NCBI GenBank assembly: GCA_027297745.1
Contig: JAPUHK010000054.1
Location: forward strand, 1 to 33,325
Direction of reading: 5' to 3'
DNA length: 33,325 nt
From: Planctomycetota bacterium
GTDB taxonomy: Bacteria; Planctomycetota; PLA2
Shown: positions 9,001 to 17,654 of the stretch, in pieces
Layout: every line of letters begins with the position of its first letter
Numbering within the stretch: position 1 is the first letter of the stretch
Program-made: the position numbers and the translations under genes
Notes under the pieces: generated by a model
What the model saw: only the letters and a program-made list of their open reading frames with translations
The model's database searches: none
Told to the model about the DNA's origin: nothing

Positions 9001-10036
9001 CACGCTCCTTCAGAGCCCTCCGCTGTTCGCCGTGCTCGACCTCGCTCTCGACGACAAGGACGAGCTGGTTCGCAAGGCGGCGGAGGACGAGTTGAAGAAG
9101 CTGCGTGCGAGCGTGCAGGACCTGGATCTGCTGATGGAGAGGGTTCGGGACCCCGGCAAGCGCCGGTACGTGTGGCAGGGGCTGGGCCGGCACGGCCCGG
9201 CCGGCCGCGAAGCGCTTCGGGGCGCGCTGCAGTCGGAAGACGATGAGCTGCGCTGGGGGGCGGCGATCACGCTGGCCCGGCTCGCGGAGCCGAACGCGCG
9301 CGATCTCGCCGGCGCGCTCGCGTCTGAGCAGCTGCTGACGCGCACGCAGGCGGCACACGCGCTACGCGCCATGGGACCGGATGCGGCTCCAGCGCTTCCC
9401 GAGCTGACGGCGGCACTCGGGGACAAGGACCGCGACGTGCGCAAGAGCGTGCTGGGTGCGTTGGGCGCCATGGGAGCGGCCGGCGCGCCTGCCGCGGAGG
9501 CGGTGGTGAACATGGATATGGCGGGCGTGCTGGCCCCGTCCTTCACGACGCTCGTGCGCATCAGCATCTCGGGCGAGCACCTCAAGGCTGTTCTCGACGA
9601 GGGAGACCCCTACCGGGTCCGCAACGTGTGGATGGGCGTGTCGAGCGCGGGCGATGCCGGCATCCCGGCCACGGTTGGCTTGATGCGCATCGGCAACGCC
9701 GCTCAGCGTGAGAACGCGGCGCTCAAATTGCGCGCGCGGGGCCGCTCCGCGGCCGTGCCGGTCGCCGAGTTGCTGGCCGCGGACAAGCCCGAAGTGCGGG
9801 CCGAGGCCGCACACATCCTGGGGAGCATCGGGCCGGCCGCGAAAGCTGCAGTGCCGGCGCTTCAGCAGGCGCTCGGCGATACCGACCCGGCAGTGCGCAA
9901 GCAAGCCGCGTGGGCGTTGGGGGAGATCGGCTACCTGGCCAGCACGGCGCTGCCGACGCTGGAGAAGCTGAAGGCCGACCTCGAGGTGGCTGCGGAAGCC
10001 ACGGCGGCCGTCGACAAGATCCTCGGCCGGCGCTAG
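6065..10036 (+). CDS. Exported HEAT-repeat protein, 1323 aa
   Basis: The frame is open upstream inside the previous gene. ATG 6065 is chosen because it overlaps the previous stop (ATGA) and begins a signal peptide (MRGALLLLCVGAAAHA, then ADDP). The mature protein is a long HEAT-like solenoid, with repeats such as VRSRRAAAKALARLAAKNS, VRAEAAHILGSIGPAAKAAV and, last, QAAWALGEIGYLASTALPTL. The final repeats closely resemble those of the upstream protein, so the two genes are probably an old tandem duplication that later diverged in length. An insertion at about residues 370-400 (LRVLKSEYVVLSSPVAPGG) breaks the repeat pattern. No catalytic residues are visible. I infer a periplasmic scaffold co-produced with its neighbour. 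The gene ends in TAG, 2 bp before the opposing TAG of pyrG. Confidence 0.85.
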   Translation: MRGALLLLCVGAAAHAADDPLEMLRASDWDTRAKGFQMIERMPPGPRVSALRAVLRDVDESLWRSEAASKLGELEVRAAPALPELMAALFDESGRVGGQASQALQRIGPVAWRVVPLVRELDREDPWFTGGQRILKAVGLPDASVPNPLAQEAWYVAGRAAANGERSFQQLVTDLDHEHLYVRYHAVKALLRHGETSIPVFAARLKSESVRSRRAAAKALARLAAKNSAAVAPLITCLEDTDREVQQFAVRGLTVSEAGTEAIARSLPDAQLPVFRAAVVQLEKARPGSTHAVLRKAMAAQDLERAATAAQAIGPLGKSAKPLVPDLLQALFSPSPAVASMARSSLRQLRFNGLRDEVTELVPFLRVLKSEYVVLSSPVAPGGEILRPLSNPTRAELLQALGSDDWLRAGQAAELLGSRNGPAEKVLPALGAALRHRSNYVSFRAAEALVARGGEATPVLIDALRADDIRVSLRAVFTVAELGPRARPAVPALVEFLERHWKHGLAAAAAITAMGPLAEEGVPELTALLDSPRRRLSAMKALQGIGPPAAPALPKLIEIAEGPDDRASIFAMEALVGLHPVGEQEVIRTLIEQCKRPSRAGNAVRALGEYGEHAAPAVPALVALVSNPHPDPMRADGMTGTVITALVQMGEPGHRGLAEFIEDANAQMQFAAMEMVLHQKATSPALTALLERMAEHGKGRARSRARMALARVQKPEELELEALLQWLRHGRANDRTVELLAEQASVDVLLALLDDPVLRWSAARALGRKGDEARPAIEPLARMLAEEKSDKLRIAALHALASIGGKSTQGHVIRAMGKGRFGDRAETAITKKLAQWGDTAALIEALSDPEPRIRVGATRVLVVLGPPPPQLVSQLGALFVQHPDLSELVLAYKVDLAPLVVELLRRDNSSLRSQAERLLVKMGPLGMAEVTVALRDHDPQYRMRLVDTLVKFGEPAHAELLRVVTRDSHRDVRIRVLRHTLLQSPPLFAVLDLALDDKDELVRKAAEDELKKLRASVQDLDLLMERVRDPGKRRYVWQGLGRHGPAGREALRGALQSEDDELRWGAAITLARLAEPNARDLAGALASEQLLTRTQAAHALRAMGPDAAPALPELTAALGDKDRDVRKSVLGALGAMGAAGAPAAEAVVNMDMAGVLAPSFTTLVRISISGEHLKAVLDEGDPYRVRNVWMGVSSAGDAGIPATVGLMRIGNAAQRENAALKLRARGRSAAVPVAELLAADKPEVRAEAAHILGSIGPAAKAAVPALQQALGDTDPAVRKQAAWALGEIGYLASTALPTLEKLKADLEVAAEATAAVDKILGRR

Positions 10037-10046
10037 CGCTAGGCCG
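10024..10046. terminator. Dyad containing the two facing TAG stops (HEAT gene / pyrG)
   Basis: CGGCC (10024-10028) pairs with GGCCG (10042-10046) around the palindrome GCGCTAGCGC (10030-10039). The TAG of the plus gene (10034-10036) and the TAG of the minus gene (10039-10041) are 2 bp apart inside it. No U tract is present. Confidence 0.35.
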
Positions 10047-11667
10047 TTGCCCGGTTGTGCTTGGGCTGGGGCTCGGGCCGCGGCGCGCAAGCCGCAGCTA
10101 TGAAGGCGCGGAACAGCGGGTGGGGGCGCGTCGGCTTCGACTTGAACTCGGGGTGGTACTGCGTGGCCACGAAGACGGGGTGGTCCGTGATCTCGACCAC
10201 CTCGACCAGGTCCAGATCCGGATTGACGCCAGCGATCGTCAGCCCTGCCTCCTTCAGCGTGTTGCGGTAGGCGTTGTTGACCTCCCAGCGGTGGCGGTGG
10301 CGCTCCTGCACGTCTTCGACGCCGTAGGCTTCCCGGGCGCGTGTGCCCTCCGCCAGCTTGCAGGGGAAGGCGCCCAGCCGCATCGTGCCGCCGAGGTTCC
10401 TGATCTTCTTTTGCTCCTCCATCAGGTCGATCACCGGCGTCCACTGGTCGCCGAACTCCGAGCTGCCGGCGTCCTCGATGCCGCACACGTTGCGCGCGAA
10501 CTCGGTCACCGCCGCATGCAGCCCGAGGCACAGGCCCAGGAACGGCACCCGGTTCTCGCGCGCGTAGCGGACGGCCGTGACCTTGCCCTCGAACCCGCGC
10601 TCCCCGAAGCCGCCCGGCACGAGCACACCGTCCACGCCGTCCAGGCGCGCCGCGACGTTGTCCGGCGTCAGCTCTTCGGGATCGATCTTGCGCAGCCGGA
10701 TCTTGGCCTCGTTCGCGAAGCCGCCGTGGCTCAGCGCCTCGTAAACCGACTTGTACGCATCGTGCAGCACGATGTATTTGCCCACCACGCCGATCTCGAG
10801 CTCGCGCTTGGGGTTCTTGATGCGCTCCACGAGCTCCGCCCAGGCTGAGATGTCGGGATCGCGGGTCTCGAGGCCGAGCTTTTCGCACAGGATGCGGTCG
10901 AGCCCCTGCTGGTGCAGCATCAGCGGCAGCTCGTAGATGGAGTAGTCGACGTCCTTCTCTTGGAGCACGCAGGGCTTCTCGACGTTGCAGAACAGCGAGA
11001 TCTTGTCCGTGAGCTCGCTGCCCATCTCCTTTTCCGTGCGGCACAGGATCAGGTCCGGCTGGATACCGATCTCGCGCAGGCGGCCGACACTGTGCTGGGT
11101 GGGCTTGGTCTTCATCTCGCCGCTGACCCGCAGGTAGGGGATCAGCGTCAGGTGGATGAACAGGACGTGGCTACGCCCCTTGTCGAGCGCGAACTGCCGG
11201 ATGGCCTCCAAGAAGGGCAGGCTCTCGATGTCGCCGACCGTGCCGCCGATCTCCGTGATCAGCACGTCGACGTCGTCCTCGGCGGAGGTGATGGCCTCGT
11301 TGAGCGCGTCCGTGATGTGCGGAATGACCTGCACCGTGCAGCCCAGGTAGTCGCCGCGCCGCTCCTTGGTGATCACCGAGTGGTAGATCTGCCCGGTCGT
11401 GTAGTTGGAGGCCCGGGTCAGGACGGCGTTCGTGAAGCGCTCGTAGTGCCCCAGGTCGAGGTCGGTCTCGGCACCATCCTCGGTGACGTACACCTCTCCG
11501 TGCTGGTACGGGGACATCGTTCCGGGATCGACGTTGAGGTACGGGTCGAGCTTCTGCAGGCCGATCTTGAGGCCCCGGCACTCCAGAAGGGACCCGATGG
11601 CGGCAGACGTGAGCCCCTTGCCAAGACTCGAAACAACGCCGCCCGTGACAAAGATGTACTTGCGCAT
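10039..11667 (-). CDS. pyrG: CTP synthase (glutamine-hydrolysing)
   Basis: 542 residues, the usual family length. It makes CTP from UTP, ATP and glutamine in the cytoplasm. The N-terminal synthetase domain opens with [18 protein letters not shown] (P-loop) and contains [15 protein letters not shown] (39-53), [11 protein letters not shown] (139-149) and KTKPTQHSV (187-195). The class I glutamine amidotransferase domain has GGFGERG (352-358), nucleophile Cys380 in FLGLCLGLH, and His505/Glu507 in QYHPEF. The start is the ATG at 11667. Frame residues further upstream are non-coding, and GGAGGG lies about 12 nt before the ATG. It follows kdsB on the same strand after 121 bp and probably has its own promoter. 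The CTP it makes is the co-substrate of KdsB, which fits the common kdsB-pyrG association. Confidence 0.97.
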   Translation of the reverse strand: MRKYIFVTGGVVSSLGKGLTSAAIGSLLECRGLKIGLQKLDPYLNVDPGTMSPYQHGEVYVTEDGAETDLDLGHYERFTNAVLTRASNYTTGQIYHSVITKERRGDYLGCTVQVIPHITDALNEAITSAEDDVDVLITEIGGTVGDIESLPFLEAIRQFALDKGRSHVLFIHLTLIPYLRVSGEMKTKPTQHSVGRLREIGIQPDLILCRTEKEMGSELTDKISLFCNVEKPCVLQEKDVDYSIYELPLMLHQQGLDRILCEKLGLETRDPDISAWAELVERIKNPKRELEIGVVGKYIVLHDAYKSVYEALSHGGFANEAKIRLRKIDPEELTPDNVAARLDGVDGVLVPGGFGERGFEGKVTAVRYARENRVPFLGLCLGLHAAVTEFARNVCGIEDAGSSEFGDQWTPVIDLMEEQKKIRNLGGTMRLGAFPCKLAEGTRAREAYGVEDVQERHRHRWEVNNAYRNTLKEAGLTIAGVNPDLDLVEVVEITDHPVFVATQYHPEFKSKPTRPHPLFRAFIAAACAPRPEPQPKHNRATA

Positions 11668-11697
11668 GAGCGGGGAGAGCCCTCCGTGGAAAAGGAG

Positions 11698-11725
11698 AGT
11701 ATAGGGTGGTCCGGGGACGCGGCAA
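11698..11725 (-). promoter_or_regulatory. Candidate pyrG promoter
   Basis: On the minus strand: TTGCCG (11720-11725), a 16-bp spacer and TATACT (11698-11703). The -10 box matches 5 of 6 and the -35 box 4 of 6. The expected start near 11691 gives a leader of about 24 nt carrying the GGAGGG. A 7-bp dyad (CGGGGAC/GTCCCCG) overlaps the -35 region and could end the kdsB transcript. Confidence 0.45.
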
Positions 11726-11788
11726 GCGGCGGTCCCCGCAAACGCGCTCCAAACCACCAAAAAGCGGACAAAAGACCAAGAAGAGGCG

Positions 11789-12499
11789 TCAGGAGCCGCG
11801 CACGCGCCGCACGAAGGCCGCGTAATCCTCGGGGGTGTCGATGCCGCGCACGCGTCGCCCGGCCGGCACCGCGCGGATGCGGTAGCCGTGGTCCAGGGCG
11901 CGCATCTGCTCGAGCCGCCGCTCCAGCTCGCGGGCCGTCGGCGCGAGCGCCGTGAAGCTCTGCAAGAACGGGGCGCGGAAGCCGTAGACGCCCACGTGAC
12001 CTGCCGCGCCGGGGGTAGGCTCGCGCAGGAAATCCACGGCCCAGCCGTCTTGGATGACCGCCTTCACGACCGAGGGATCGGCCTGCTCGGCCTCGCCGAT
12101 GTGCTGCACTACCAGCGTGGCCAACTCCACCTCCGGCTCCGTCTGCAGCACCTCGATCAGGCGCTCGACGTCCGCGGGGTCCAGCTCCGGCTCGTCCCCC
12201 TGCAGGTTGATCACGATCTCGAACTCGTGCCGGGCTGCCACCTCCGCCACGCGGTCGGAGCCCGATCGGTGCCCCGGGTCCGTCATCTCGACCCGTCCGC
12301 CGAAGGCCTGCACGACCGCGAAGATCTCTTCGTGGTCGGTGGCGACGATGGCGGCGTCCGCCCGCCGTACCTGCGCCGCCGCTTCCCACACGTGTTGGAT
12401 CAGGGGCTTGCCGGTCTCTGAGAGCAGCGCCTTGCGGGGCAGGCGTGTCGAGTGGAGCCGCGCCGGGATGACCAGGAGCGCGCCGGCCCCGGAGCTCAC
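11789..12499 (-). CDS. kdsB: 3-deoxy-manno-octulosonate cytidylyltransferase (CMP-Kdo synthetase)
   Basis: 236 residues, slightly shorter than the E. coli enzyme (248). It activates Kdo with CTP for lipopolysaccharide inner-core assembly, in the cytoplasm. Family motifs: [16 protein letters not shown] near the N-terminus, ATDHEEI, a Gly-rich loop followed by [12 protein letters not shown] (the substrate-binding SGxDR), and [12 protein letters not shown], where the conserved QGDEP binds metal and substrate. The start is GTG at 12499, overlapping the upstream lipoprotein stop as GTGA, so the two are translationally coupled. pyrG lies downstream. Its presence indicates an outer membrane with Kdo-containing glycolipid. 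Confidence 0.95.
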   Translation of the reverse strand: MSSGAGALLVIPARLHSTRLPRKALLSETGKPLIQHVWEAAAQVRRADAAIVATDHEEIFAVVQAFGGRVEMTDPGHRSGSDRVAEVAARHEFEIVINLQGDEPELDPADVERLIEVLQTEPEVELATLVVQHIGEAEQADPSVVKAVIQDGWAVDFLREPTPGAAGHVGVYGFRAPFLQSFTALAPTARELERRLEQMRALDHGYRIRAVPAGRRVRGIDTPEDYAAFVRRVRGS

Positions 12500-13098
12500 T
12501 TCGGGACTCTCTTGACCTTCAGGGCTTCCTTGCCCTGGCGCGTGAACTGGTACTTCGGCGTGGCGTCGTACACGGCCAGGACTGTCTTGCGGCAGTCGCG
12601 GTACGCGTACTGGAGCTTCCTCTTATCGAGTGCGAGGCCGCCGGTGAACAGCAGCGATTGCGACCCCTTCTCCGTCTGTAGCCGGATCTCGCCGCGGGCG
12701 CCCAGCCCCTCGGGATCGGAGGGTGAGCGGATCGCGTACTTGTAGAAGTCGTACTTCTTCAGGTACTTGAGCAGCTCGCGCATGACCTCGTCCTCGACGT
12801 AGGCCGGCACCGGCTGGCCCCGCCTGAGGGTGCGGCTGCGCAGCTTGCCGATGTCCCGCCCGGCATAGTTCTCGACGATGAAGGTGGGGGTCTTCACGCG
12901 CGCGCCGGTCTTCTTCTTGTAGACGAACTGGCGCAGGGTCACGCGGGTCGGCGGGTCTGCCGCCTCGGCTTTCGCAGTCGTGTCCTCGGCCGGGGTGGCC
13001 CTTGCGGAGTCCTTCGTCCGGCCCGCGCCGGGGGACCCGCAGCCGCTGAACAAGGCGGCGGTCAGGACGTAGAGGAGGGTGTATGCAGTCTTCGACAC
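12496..13098 (-). CDS. Putative lipoprotein of unknown function
   Basis: 200 residues from a GTG start. The N-terminus (TAYTLLYVLTAALFSGC) is a lipoprotein signal with lipobox FSGC, giving lipid-modified Cys20. A low-complexity Ala/Asp/Lys spacer follows to about residue 50. The rest is a compact basic domain with no motif I recognise (for example YVEDEVMRELLKYLKKYDFY at about 117-136). The stop overlaps the kdsB start (GTGA), so it is co-translated with kdsB and pyrG. That context hints at an envelope role, but nothing in the sequence proves a link to lipopolysaccharide. It diverges from the peptidyl-prolyl isomerase gene across a 106-bp gap in which I see no convincing promoter boxes. Confidence 0.75.
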   Translation of the reverse strand: MSKTAYTLLYVLTAALFSGCGSPGAGRTKDSARATPAEDTTAKAEAADPPTRVTLRQFVYKKKTGARVKTPTFIVENYAGRDIGKLRSRTLRRGQPVPAYVEDEVMRELLKYLKKYDFYKYAIRSPSDPEGLGARGEIRLQTEKGSQSLLFTGGLALDKRKLQYAYRDCRKTVLAVYDATPKYQFTRQGKEALKVKRVPK

Positions 13099-13204
13099 GG
13101 TTCGTGGATTTTGCGGGGAAAACCGATTGGGGTAAAGGAGTCACTCGTTCGGCCGCGTCTCAGATCGTGACCCCGCCGTGACGCGCCTAAGAGAAGGAAA
13201 CAGG

Positions 13205-14623
13205 ATGCGCTTGCCCGTCTTGCTGGCCCTGCTGGCCCTGCCCGCGGCTGCCCAGAATGCGCCCGTCGCTGCGGCCAAGGACCCGCTCCCGCCCGACATT
13301 GCCGCACGCCATGCGGAGGGCAAGTGGGAGGTGCGGCGCTCCGAGCTCTACCGCTACGCTGCGACGCTCTTCGGCGATAGCCAGGCGATCGCCATCCGCG
13401 ACGACTACATGAAGCTGCGTTTCATCCAGGATGAGGCGCGGCGCCGCGGCATGCAGGCGACGGACGCCGACGTCGACGCCTGGCTGGCCGCTCTGGACCG
13501 GCAGGTCCGGGAGAAGTCCGGGGGGGAGAAGAGCCTCGAGACGATCGCCAAGGAAACGGGCATGACGGAGCGTGCCCTGCGCCGGCGCGCGCACACGGGC
13601 GTCCTGCGCGAGCGGCTCGCGCTCAGCGAATACCGCAAGCGCGGCGACCAGCGCAAGAAGCTACCCGAGGCCGACATCGTGCTCGCCGTCGACCAGCTGT
13701 ACAACCAGGCCAAGAAGGAGACAGACCCGGAAAAGCTACCCGCCGGCGTCGTGGCGCGCGTCAACGAGGTCAAGATCACCGACTACGACTACGGTCGGGA
13801 GCTCGTCTTCGACTACTCACCCAAGGAGATCACCCGCGCGCTCAACAACCTGATCCTCGTGCGCGAGGCGCAACTGCTGCTGGGGGAGGGCTTCAAGCCG
13901 CGCAGCGACGACCTCAGGATCCATCAGGACTGGTACCGCGAGCAGATCGCGCAGCAGTTTCGCCAGGGCGGGCTGTCGGCGGACATGATCTCGCCCGACG
14001 TGTTCGATCAATACCTGAAGAGCCGCGGCACGACGCTGGAAAGCGAGTTCGCCAACCCCGCCTTCAAGGCCGAGGCGGCCGTGCGCGGCCACCTCCGGCG
14101 CACGCTGGGCGACAAGGTGCGCAAGTTCTACGAGGAGAACCGGGGCCGCTACGGCGAGCGGCTGCGCGTGGCGCGCCTGTTCCTGCTGTCGCGCGGCCAT
14201 CGCCAGGTCCAGGTGCGCGGGAAGCGGGTGCGCACGCTGGAGCAGGGGCGGCAGGAGGCGGAGGCCATCTGGGTGCGGGCGCAGAGCGGCGAGAACTTCG
14301 CCGAGCTCGTGCGGCGCCACAGCGACGACGGACCCAAGCTCAAGGCCGCCGGCGGTGTGCTGCCGTTCTGGGTTCACGCCGACACGCGCGGCCACCAGAT
14401 CACGTTTCGCCAGGCGCGCCTGCTCGAGCGCAACCGGATCTCGCGACCCTACTACAACGGCAGCGGTTTCGAGATCGTGAAGCTGGTCAAGCGGGAGAAG
14501 GAGCCGTCCTTCGAAGACGTGCGCGAGCGCGTCCGCAAGGACACGGCGGAGGTCGAGTACCGGATCTGGCGGCGCACGGCCTTCAACCGCGCGCAGCGTG
14601 CAAGCACACTGACCGAGGAGTAG
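13205..14623 (+). CDS. Exported parvulin-type peptidyl-prolyl cis-trans isomerase (SurA/PpiC-like)
   Basis: 472 residues from ATG 13205, which has an AAGGA ribosome site about 8 nt upstream and begins a signal peptide (MRLPVLLALLALPAAAQ). The frame is open to 13178, but that start lacks these features. The N-terminal half is helical and basic, with a chaperone-like segment (VVARVNEVKITDYDYGRELV, about 182-201). The parvulin domain spans about 318-430: ARLFLLSRGH, then AEAIWVRAQSGENFAELVRR with HSDDGP, then GGVLPFW, then a strand ending at FEIVKLV. It probably helps fold or deliver periplasmic or outer-membrane proteins. An Arg-rich insertion (RQVQVRGKRVRTLEQGR) separates the first strand from the helix. 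TAG stop, 9 bp from the opposing TAG. Confidence 0.85.
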   Translation: MRLPVLLALLALPAAAQNAPVAAAKDPLPPDIAARHAEGKWEVRRSELYRYAATLFGDSQAIAIRDDYMKLRFIQDEARRRGMQATDADVDAWLAALDRQVREKSGGEKSLETIAKETGMTERALRRRAHTGVLRERLALSEYRKRGDQRKKLPEADIVLAVDQLYNQAKKETDPEKLPAGVVARVNEVKITDYDYGRELVFDYSPKEITRALNNLILVREAQLLLGEGFKPRSDDLRIHQDWYREQIAQQFRQGGLSADMISPDVFDQYLKSRGTTLESEFANPAFKAEAAVRGHLRRTLGDKVRKFYEENRGRYGERLRVARLFLLSRGHRQVQVRGKRVRTLEQGRQEAEAIWVRAQSGENFAELVRRHSDDGPKLKAAGGVLPFWVHADTRGHQITFRQARLLERNRISRPYYNGSGFEIVKLVKREKEPSFEDVRERVRKDTAEVEYRIWRRTAFNRAQRASTLTEE

Positions 14624-14641
14624 GCGGCGTCGCTAGCCTCC
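14617..14641. terminator. Imperfect dyad around facing TAG stops
   Basis: GGAG followed by TAG (14617-14623) faces CTA (14633-14635) followed by GCCTCC. GGAG pairs with CTCC and TAG with CTA, with a 2-nt GC bulge. This is weaker than the dyads at 791 and 10024, but it has the same arrangement of stop codons. Confidence 0.25.
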
Positions 14642-17524
14642 GCACCCGGCGAGAGGCTGCTCTTTGAGGAGGCGGGCATCGATCTCGGGCCAGAGCGCAC
14701 GGTACCGGTGCTGGATCCGTTTCATGGACTTCAGGTCCTTCGCTACCGGATCAATTTCCTTCATCATGCTACGGGTGACCCCGGGGCGCTTGAAGGCCCA
14801 GGGGAAGAGGTCTTTCGGGCGTGCGGCCGGTGCGCGCGGCGGCTTCTGGAACATCTCGGGCCGCGGCGGCTCCGCCATCATATGGAAGAGAGACCAGAGC
14901 GAGATCCACGCCTCCCGCCGGACGAGATACGCATCCCGTTGGTAGGGCGAGCCTTTCTGTTCCGTGTGCGTCAAGTGCCCCGTGAGGATGTCGAAGGTGA
15001 CCTTGTCTTTCATTCCCAGCAAGGCCATCGCCACCGCGGCGTCCTGCCGGATGTAGAGGTAGCGGTGCGTGTAGACCCGGCGATTCGTGACCAGCTGCTT
15101 GAGCCGGTCGAGTGGCATGTGCGCGCCGAGCGAAGTCAGCGCCGAGCGCTGCCTCACGATCTGCTCGAGCGGGACGTCTTGCTCGAGCAGGATCTCCTCC
15201 AGCGCCTTCCAGGTCTTCTCCCCCGCGTAGCGCTGCATCTTGAGGTCCACTGCCGCCGTCGTGCGCACGTGCTTGTCTTCCCTCGGATCGAGCAGGTACG
15301 AGATCAGCAGGTCGCGTACTTCGTTGACGGGCACTTGCTCGGATCGGCGTAGCACGCTCAGAGCAGCGCGGTGCACACTGGGCGTGTAACGCTTGTCCCT
15401 TGCTACGCGTAGGGCCGTTTCCCCCGCCGTGCGGGGTGCCAACTGCGGTAGGGCCCGGAGCGCGGCTTCGAAATCCAGTGTCTCTTGCTCGCCTTGAGGC
15501 GGTTTCTCCAGGATCCCCTGGACCACGGGCAGCGCCTCGCTCAGGCGGATCCGGCCAGCGACCTCGATGGCGAGGTGGCGCGCTGGTGCCCCGGGATCCT
15601 TCAGCCATTCCAGGGTGACGGTGCGCGCCTTCTTCTGGTAGCCCTCGGCGTAGTACAGCCTGGCCGTGACCGCGCGCCGTGCCGAGAGGGGCCCGGAACT
15701 AAAGGCGCGGCGGACGATGTGCGCTTGCTTCCATCTAAGCAGGATGGAGACGAGCCTCACCTTCCCGTCGATGTTGTCGTCGTCCTTGTTCAGGTACTCA
15801 CTCAGAACCTCGAGCGTGCCCGGCCGGTCACGAAGCACCTCGAGCTCGCGGCGCTCCCCCCGGATCATCTTCTTGTTGGTGTAGATCCCGTCGACGAGGC
15901 CCCGGGCCGCGCTCGCAGGGGCCGGCTTGCTCTCCGTAGGGGGCGGCGGTCCCGGCGGTCCCTTGTCCTTGGACTTCTCGCTCTTCCCTTGTTTGTCCCC
16001 CGCGGGTTCTTGCTTGTCGCCCGGGTCCGCGCCCTTGTCCGCAGCGTCCTTGTCAGCGGGGCCGTCCTTCGGGGGTGCGCCCGGCGGAGGCTTCGTGGCG
16101 CTCGGCGGGGGCTTCGTGCCTCCCGGCGGAGGCTTTGCGCCGCCCGGCGGCGGCGCCTGCGCCGCATCCTTGGCCTCTTCCGCGAGACGGGTCTCGATCT
16201 CGGCCCAGAGCGAGCGGTACTGCTGCTGCACGCGCTTCATGTACTCGAGGTCCTTGCTGTGCGGATCGAGCGAGGCCACCATCTCGGCGTTTACGCCGGG
16301 ACGGTTCTGGGCCCACGGGAAGAGGCGTGCGGGCCGCGTGGTCGACATGCGCGGCGCACGCTGGAACAGCTCCGGCTTGCTGGCGCCCGGGATCATGCCG
16401 AACAGCGTCCAGAGCGACAGCCAGGCCTCCCGCCGCACGAAGTATTCGTCACGCCCATAGGGGGAGTGCTCGGGCTCCACGTCGGTCAAGAGCTCCGTGA
16501 GGATGTCGAAGGTGAGCTTGTCCTTCATGCCCAGCATGGCCATCGCCACCGCGGCGTCCTGCCGGATGTAGAGGTAGCGGTGCGTGTAGACCCGGCGCTT
16601 TTTGACCAGCTGCTTGAGCCGGTCGAGGGGCATGTGCGCGCCGAGCGAATCCAGCGCCGAGCGCTGCCTCACGATCTGCTCGAGCGGGACGTCTTGCTCG
16701 AGCAGGATCTCCTCCAGCGCCTTCCAGGTCTTCTCCCCCGCGTACCGTTGCATCTTGAGGTCCACTGCCGCCGTCGTGCGCACGTTCTTGTCTTCCCTCG
16801 GATCGAGCAGGTACGAGATCAGCATGTCGCGCACCTCGTCGACCGGCACGTCGGGCACGCGCCGCAGCACGTCCAGCGCCGTCTTGCGCAGGCGCGAGGA
16901 GAAGGCCTTGTTCTTGGCCACGCTCACGGCCAGCGCACCGACCTTGTCCGGCGCCAGGTTCCGCAGGGCGCGCAGGGCCGCAGCGAAGTCGAGCGTCTCC
17001 TGCGGGCTCTCCGGCACGTGGGCCAGGATGGCCTCGATGTCGGGCAGCGCCTCCTCGATCTTCAACTGCGCCACGACGGCGATGGCGCGGTGGCGCGCGG
17101 GCGCGTTCGCGTCCCGGAGCCAGTCCAGGGCGATGGTTTCCGCCTCGTCGTGGTAGCGCTGCGAGCTGTAGAGGATCGTGGTCACGGCGCGCCGGGCCGA
17201 GGGCGGGCCGGAGGTGAAGGCGCGATGCACGACCCGCGCCTCCTTCCATTTCCACAGCAGGGTGACGATCCGCACCTTGCCGTCGATGTTGTCGTCGTCC
17301 CGGTTGAGGTACTCCTTCAGCACCTCGAGCGCGAGGCCGCGGTCGTTGAGGCCCTTGAGGTCCTGCTGGACCTTGATGGGGGCCGGCGTCGTATAGATCT
17401 CCTCGACCAGGCGCTCGGTCTGGGCGCGCACGGAGGTCAGCGTGAGGAACGCAGCGACGGCGATCGCGAGGACCGCGCCGGCGCCCAGGAGGATGCGGCT
17501 GTTTTGGGACTGAAGCAGTTTCAT
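14633..17524 (-). CDS. Membrane-anchored protein with an internally duplicated ~410-residue helical module
   Basis: 963 residues. An N-terminal signal anchor (ILLGAGAVLAIAVAAFLTLT, 11-30) is followed by module A (about 37-450), a low-complexity Pro/Lys/Asp linker (about 451-540, several PPPG-x-KPPP units) and module B (about 541-957). The modules align at a constant offset of 505 residues: DNIDGKVR at 78 and 583, DPREDK at 241 and 746, and both end in an 'xxRPGV...MKR.Q..YR.LW.EI..RL' tail. The content is alpha-helical and weakly HEAT-like (ALEEILLEQDVPLEQIVRQR). No catalytic motif is seen. Residues about 242-337 of A are nearly identical to B while the flanks have diverged. It would be anchored in the inner membrane and face the periplasm. 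Function unknown. Two facing TAG stops separate it from the isomerase gene. Confidence 0.85.
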   Translation of the reverse strand: MKLLQSQNSRILLGAGAVLAIAVAAFLTLTSVRAQTERLVEEIYTTPAPIKVQQDLKGLNDRGLALEVLKEYLNRDDDNIDGKVRIVTLLWKWKEARVVHRAFTSGPPSARRAVTTILYSSQRYHDEAETIALDWLRDANAPARHRAIAVVAQLKIEEALPDIEAILAHVPESPQETLDFAAALRALRNLAPDKVGALAVSVAKNKAFSSRLRKTALDVLRRVPDVPVDEVRDMLISYLLDPREDKNVRTTAAVDLKMQRYAGEKTWKALEEILLEQDVPLEQIVRQRSALDSLGAHMPLDRLKQLVKKRRVYTHRYLYIRQDAAVAMAMLGMKDKLTFDILTELLTDVEPEHSPYGRDEYFVRREAWLSLWTLFGMIPGASKPELFQRAPRMSTTRPARLFPWAQNRPGVNAEMVASLDPHSKDLEYMKRVQQQYRSLWAEIETRLAEEAKDAAQAPPPGGAKPPPGGTKPPPSATKPPPGAPPKDGPADKDAADKGADPGDKQEPAGDKQGKSEKSKDKGPPGPPPPTESKPAPASAARGLVDGIYTNKKMIRGERRELEVLRDRPGTLEVLSEYLNKDDDNIDGKVRLVSILLRWKQAHIVRRAFSSGPLSARRAVTARLYYAEGYQKKARTVTLEWLKDPGAPARHLAIEVAGRIRLSEALPVVQGILEKPPQGEQETLDFEAALRALPQLAPRTAGETALRVARDKRYTPSVHRAALSVLRRSEQVPVNEVRDLLISYLLDPREDKHVRTTAAVDLKMQRYAGEKTWKALEEILLEQDVPLEQIVRQRSALTSLGAHMPLDRLKQLVTNRRVYTHRYLYIRQDAAVAMALLGMKDKVTFDILTGHLTHTEQKGSPYQRDAYLVRREAWISLWSLFHMMAEPPRPEMFQKPPRAPAARPKDLFPWAFKRPGVTRSMMKEIDPVAKDLKSMKRIQHRYRALWPEIDARLLKEQPLAGCGG
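15033..15316 (-). repeat. Near-identical internal repeat, copy in module B
   Basis: By eye this 284-bp stretch differs at about 10 positions from 16548-16831, at a constant offset of 1515 bp. Sequence outside it, particularly towards the module's N-terminus, has diverged much more. Confidence 0.85.
16548..16831 (-). repeat. Near-identical internal repeat, copy in module A
   Basis: Partner of 15033-15316. It encodes the stretch from DPREDK to RQDAAVAMA. The longest runs without mismatch cover the QRYAGEKTWKALEEILLEQD region apart from two changes. Confidence 0.85.
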
Positions 17525-17618
17525 GCGATCGCTCTCGGCTGGTCCGGCCGCGCGGAAAGCGGGCGGAACCGGTCACCATAACAGGGCGGCACGGGCGGTC
17601 CAGAGGGCCGCAGGGGCG

Positions 17619-17647
17619 TGGACGGACCCTGCCGGAGATTCTAGTCT
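17619..17647 (+). promoter_or_regulatory. Candidate rluD promoter, nearly leaderless
   Basis: TGGACG (17619-17624), a 17-bp spacer and TAGTCT (17642-17647). The GTG start follows after only 7 nt, so transcription would begin at or very near the start codon. Confidence 0.35.
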
Positions 17648-17654
17648 GGGCGCT

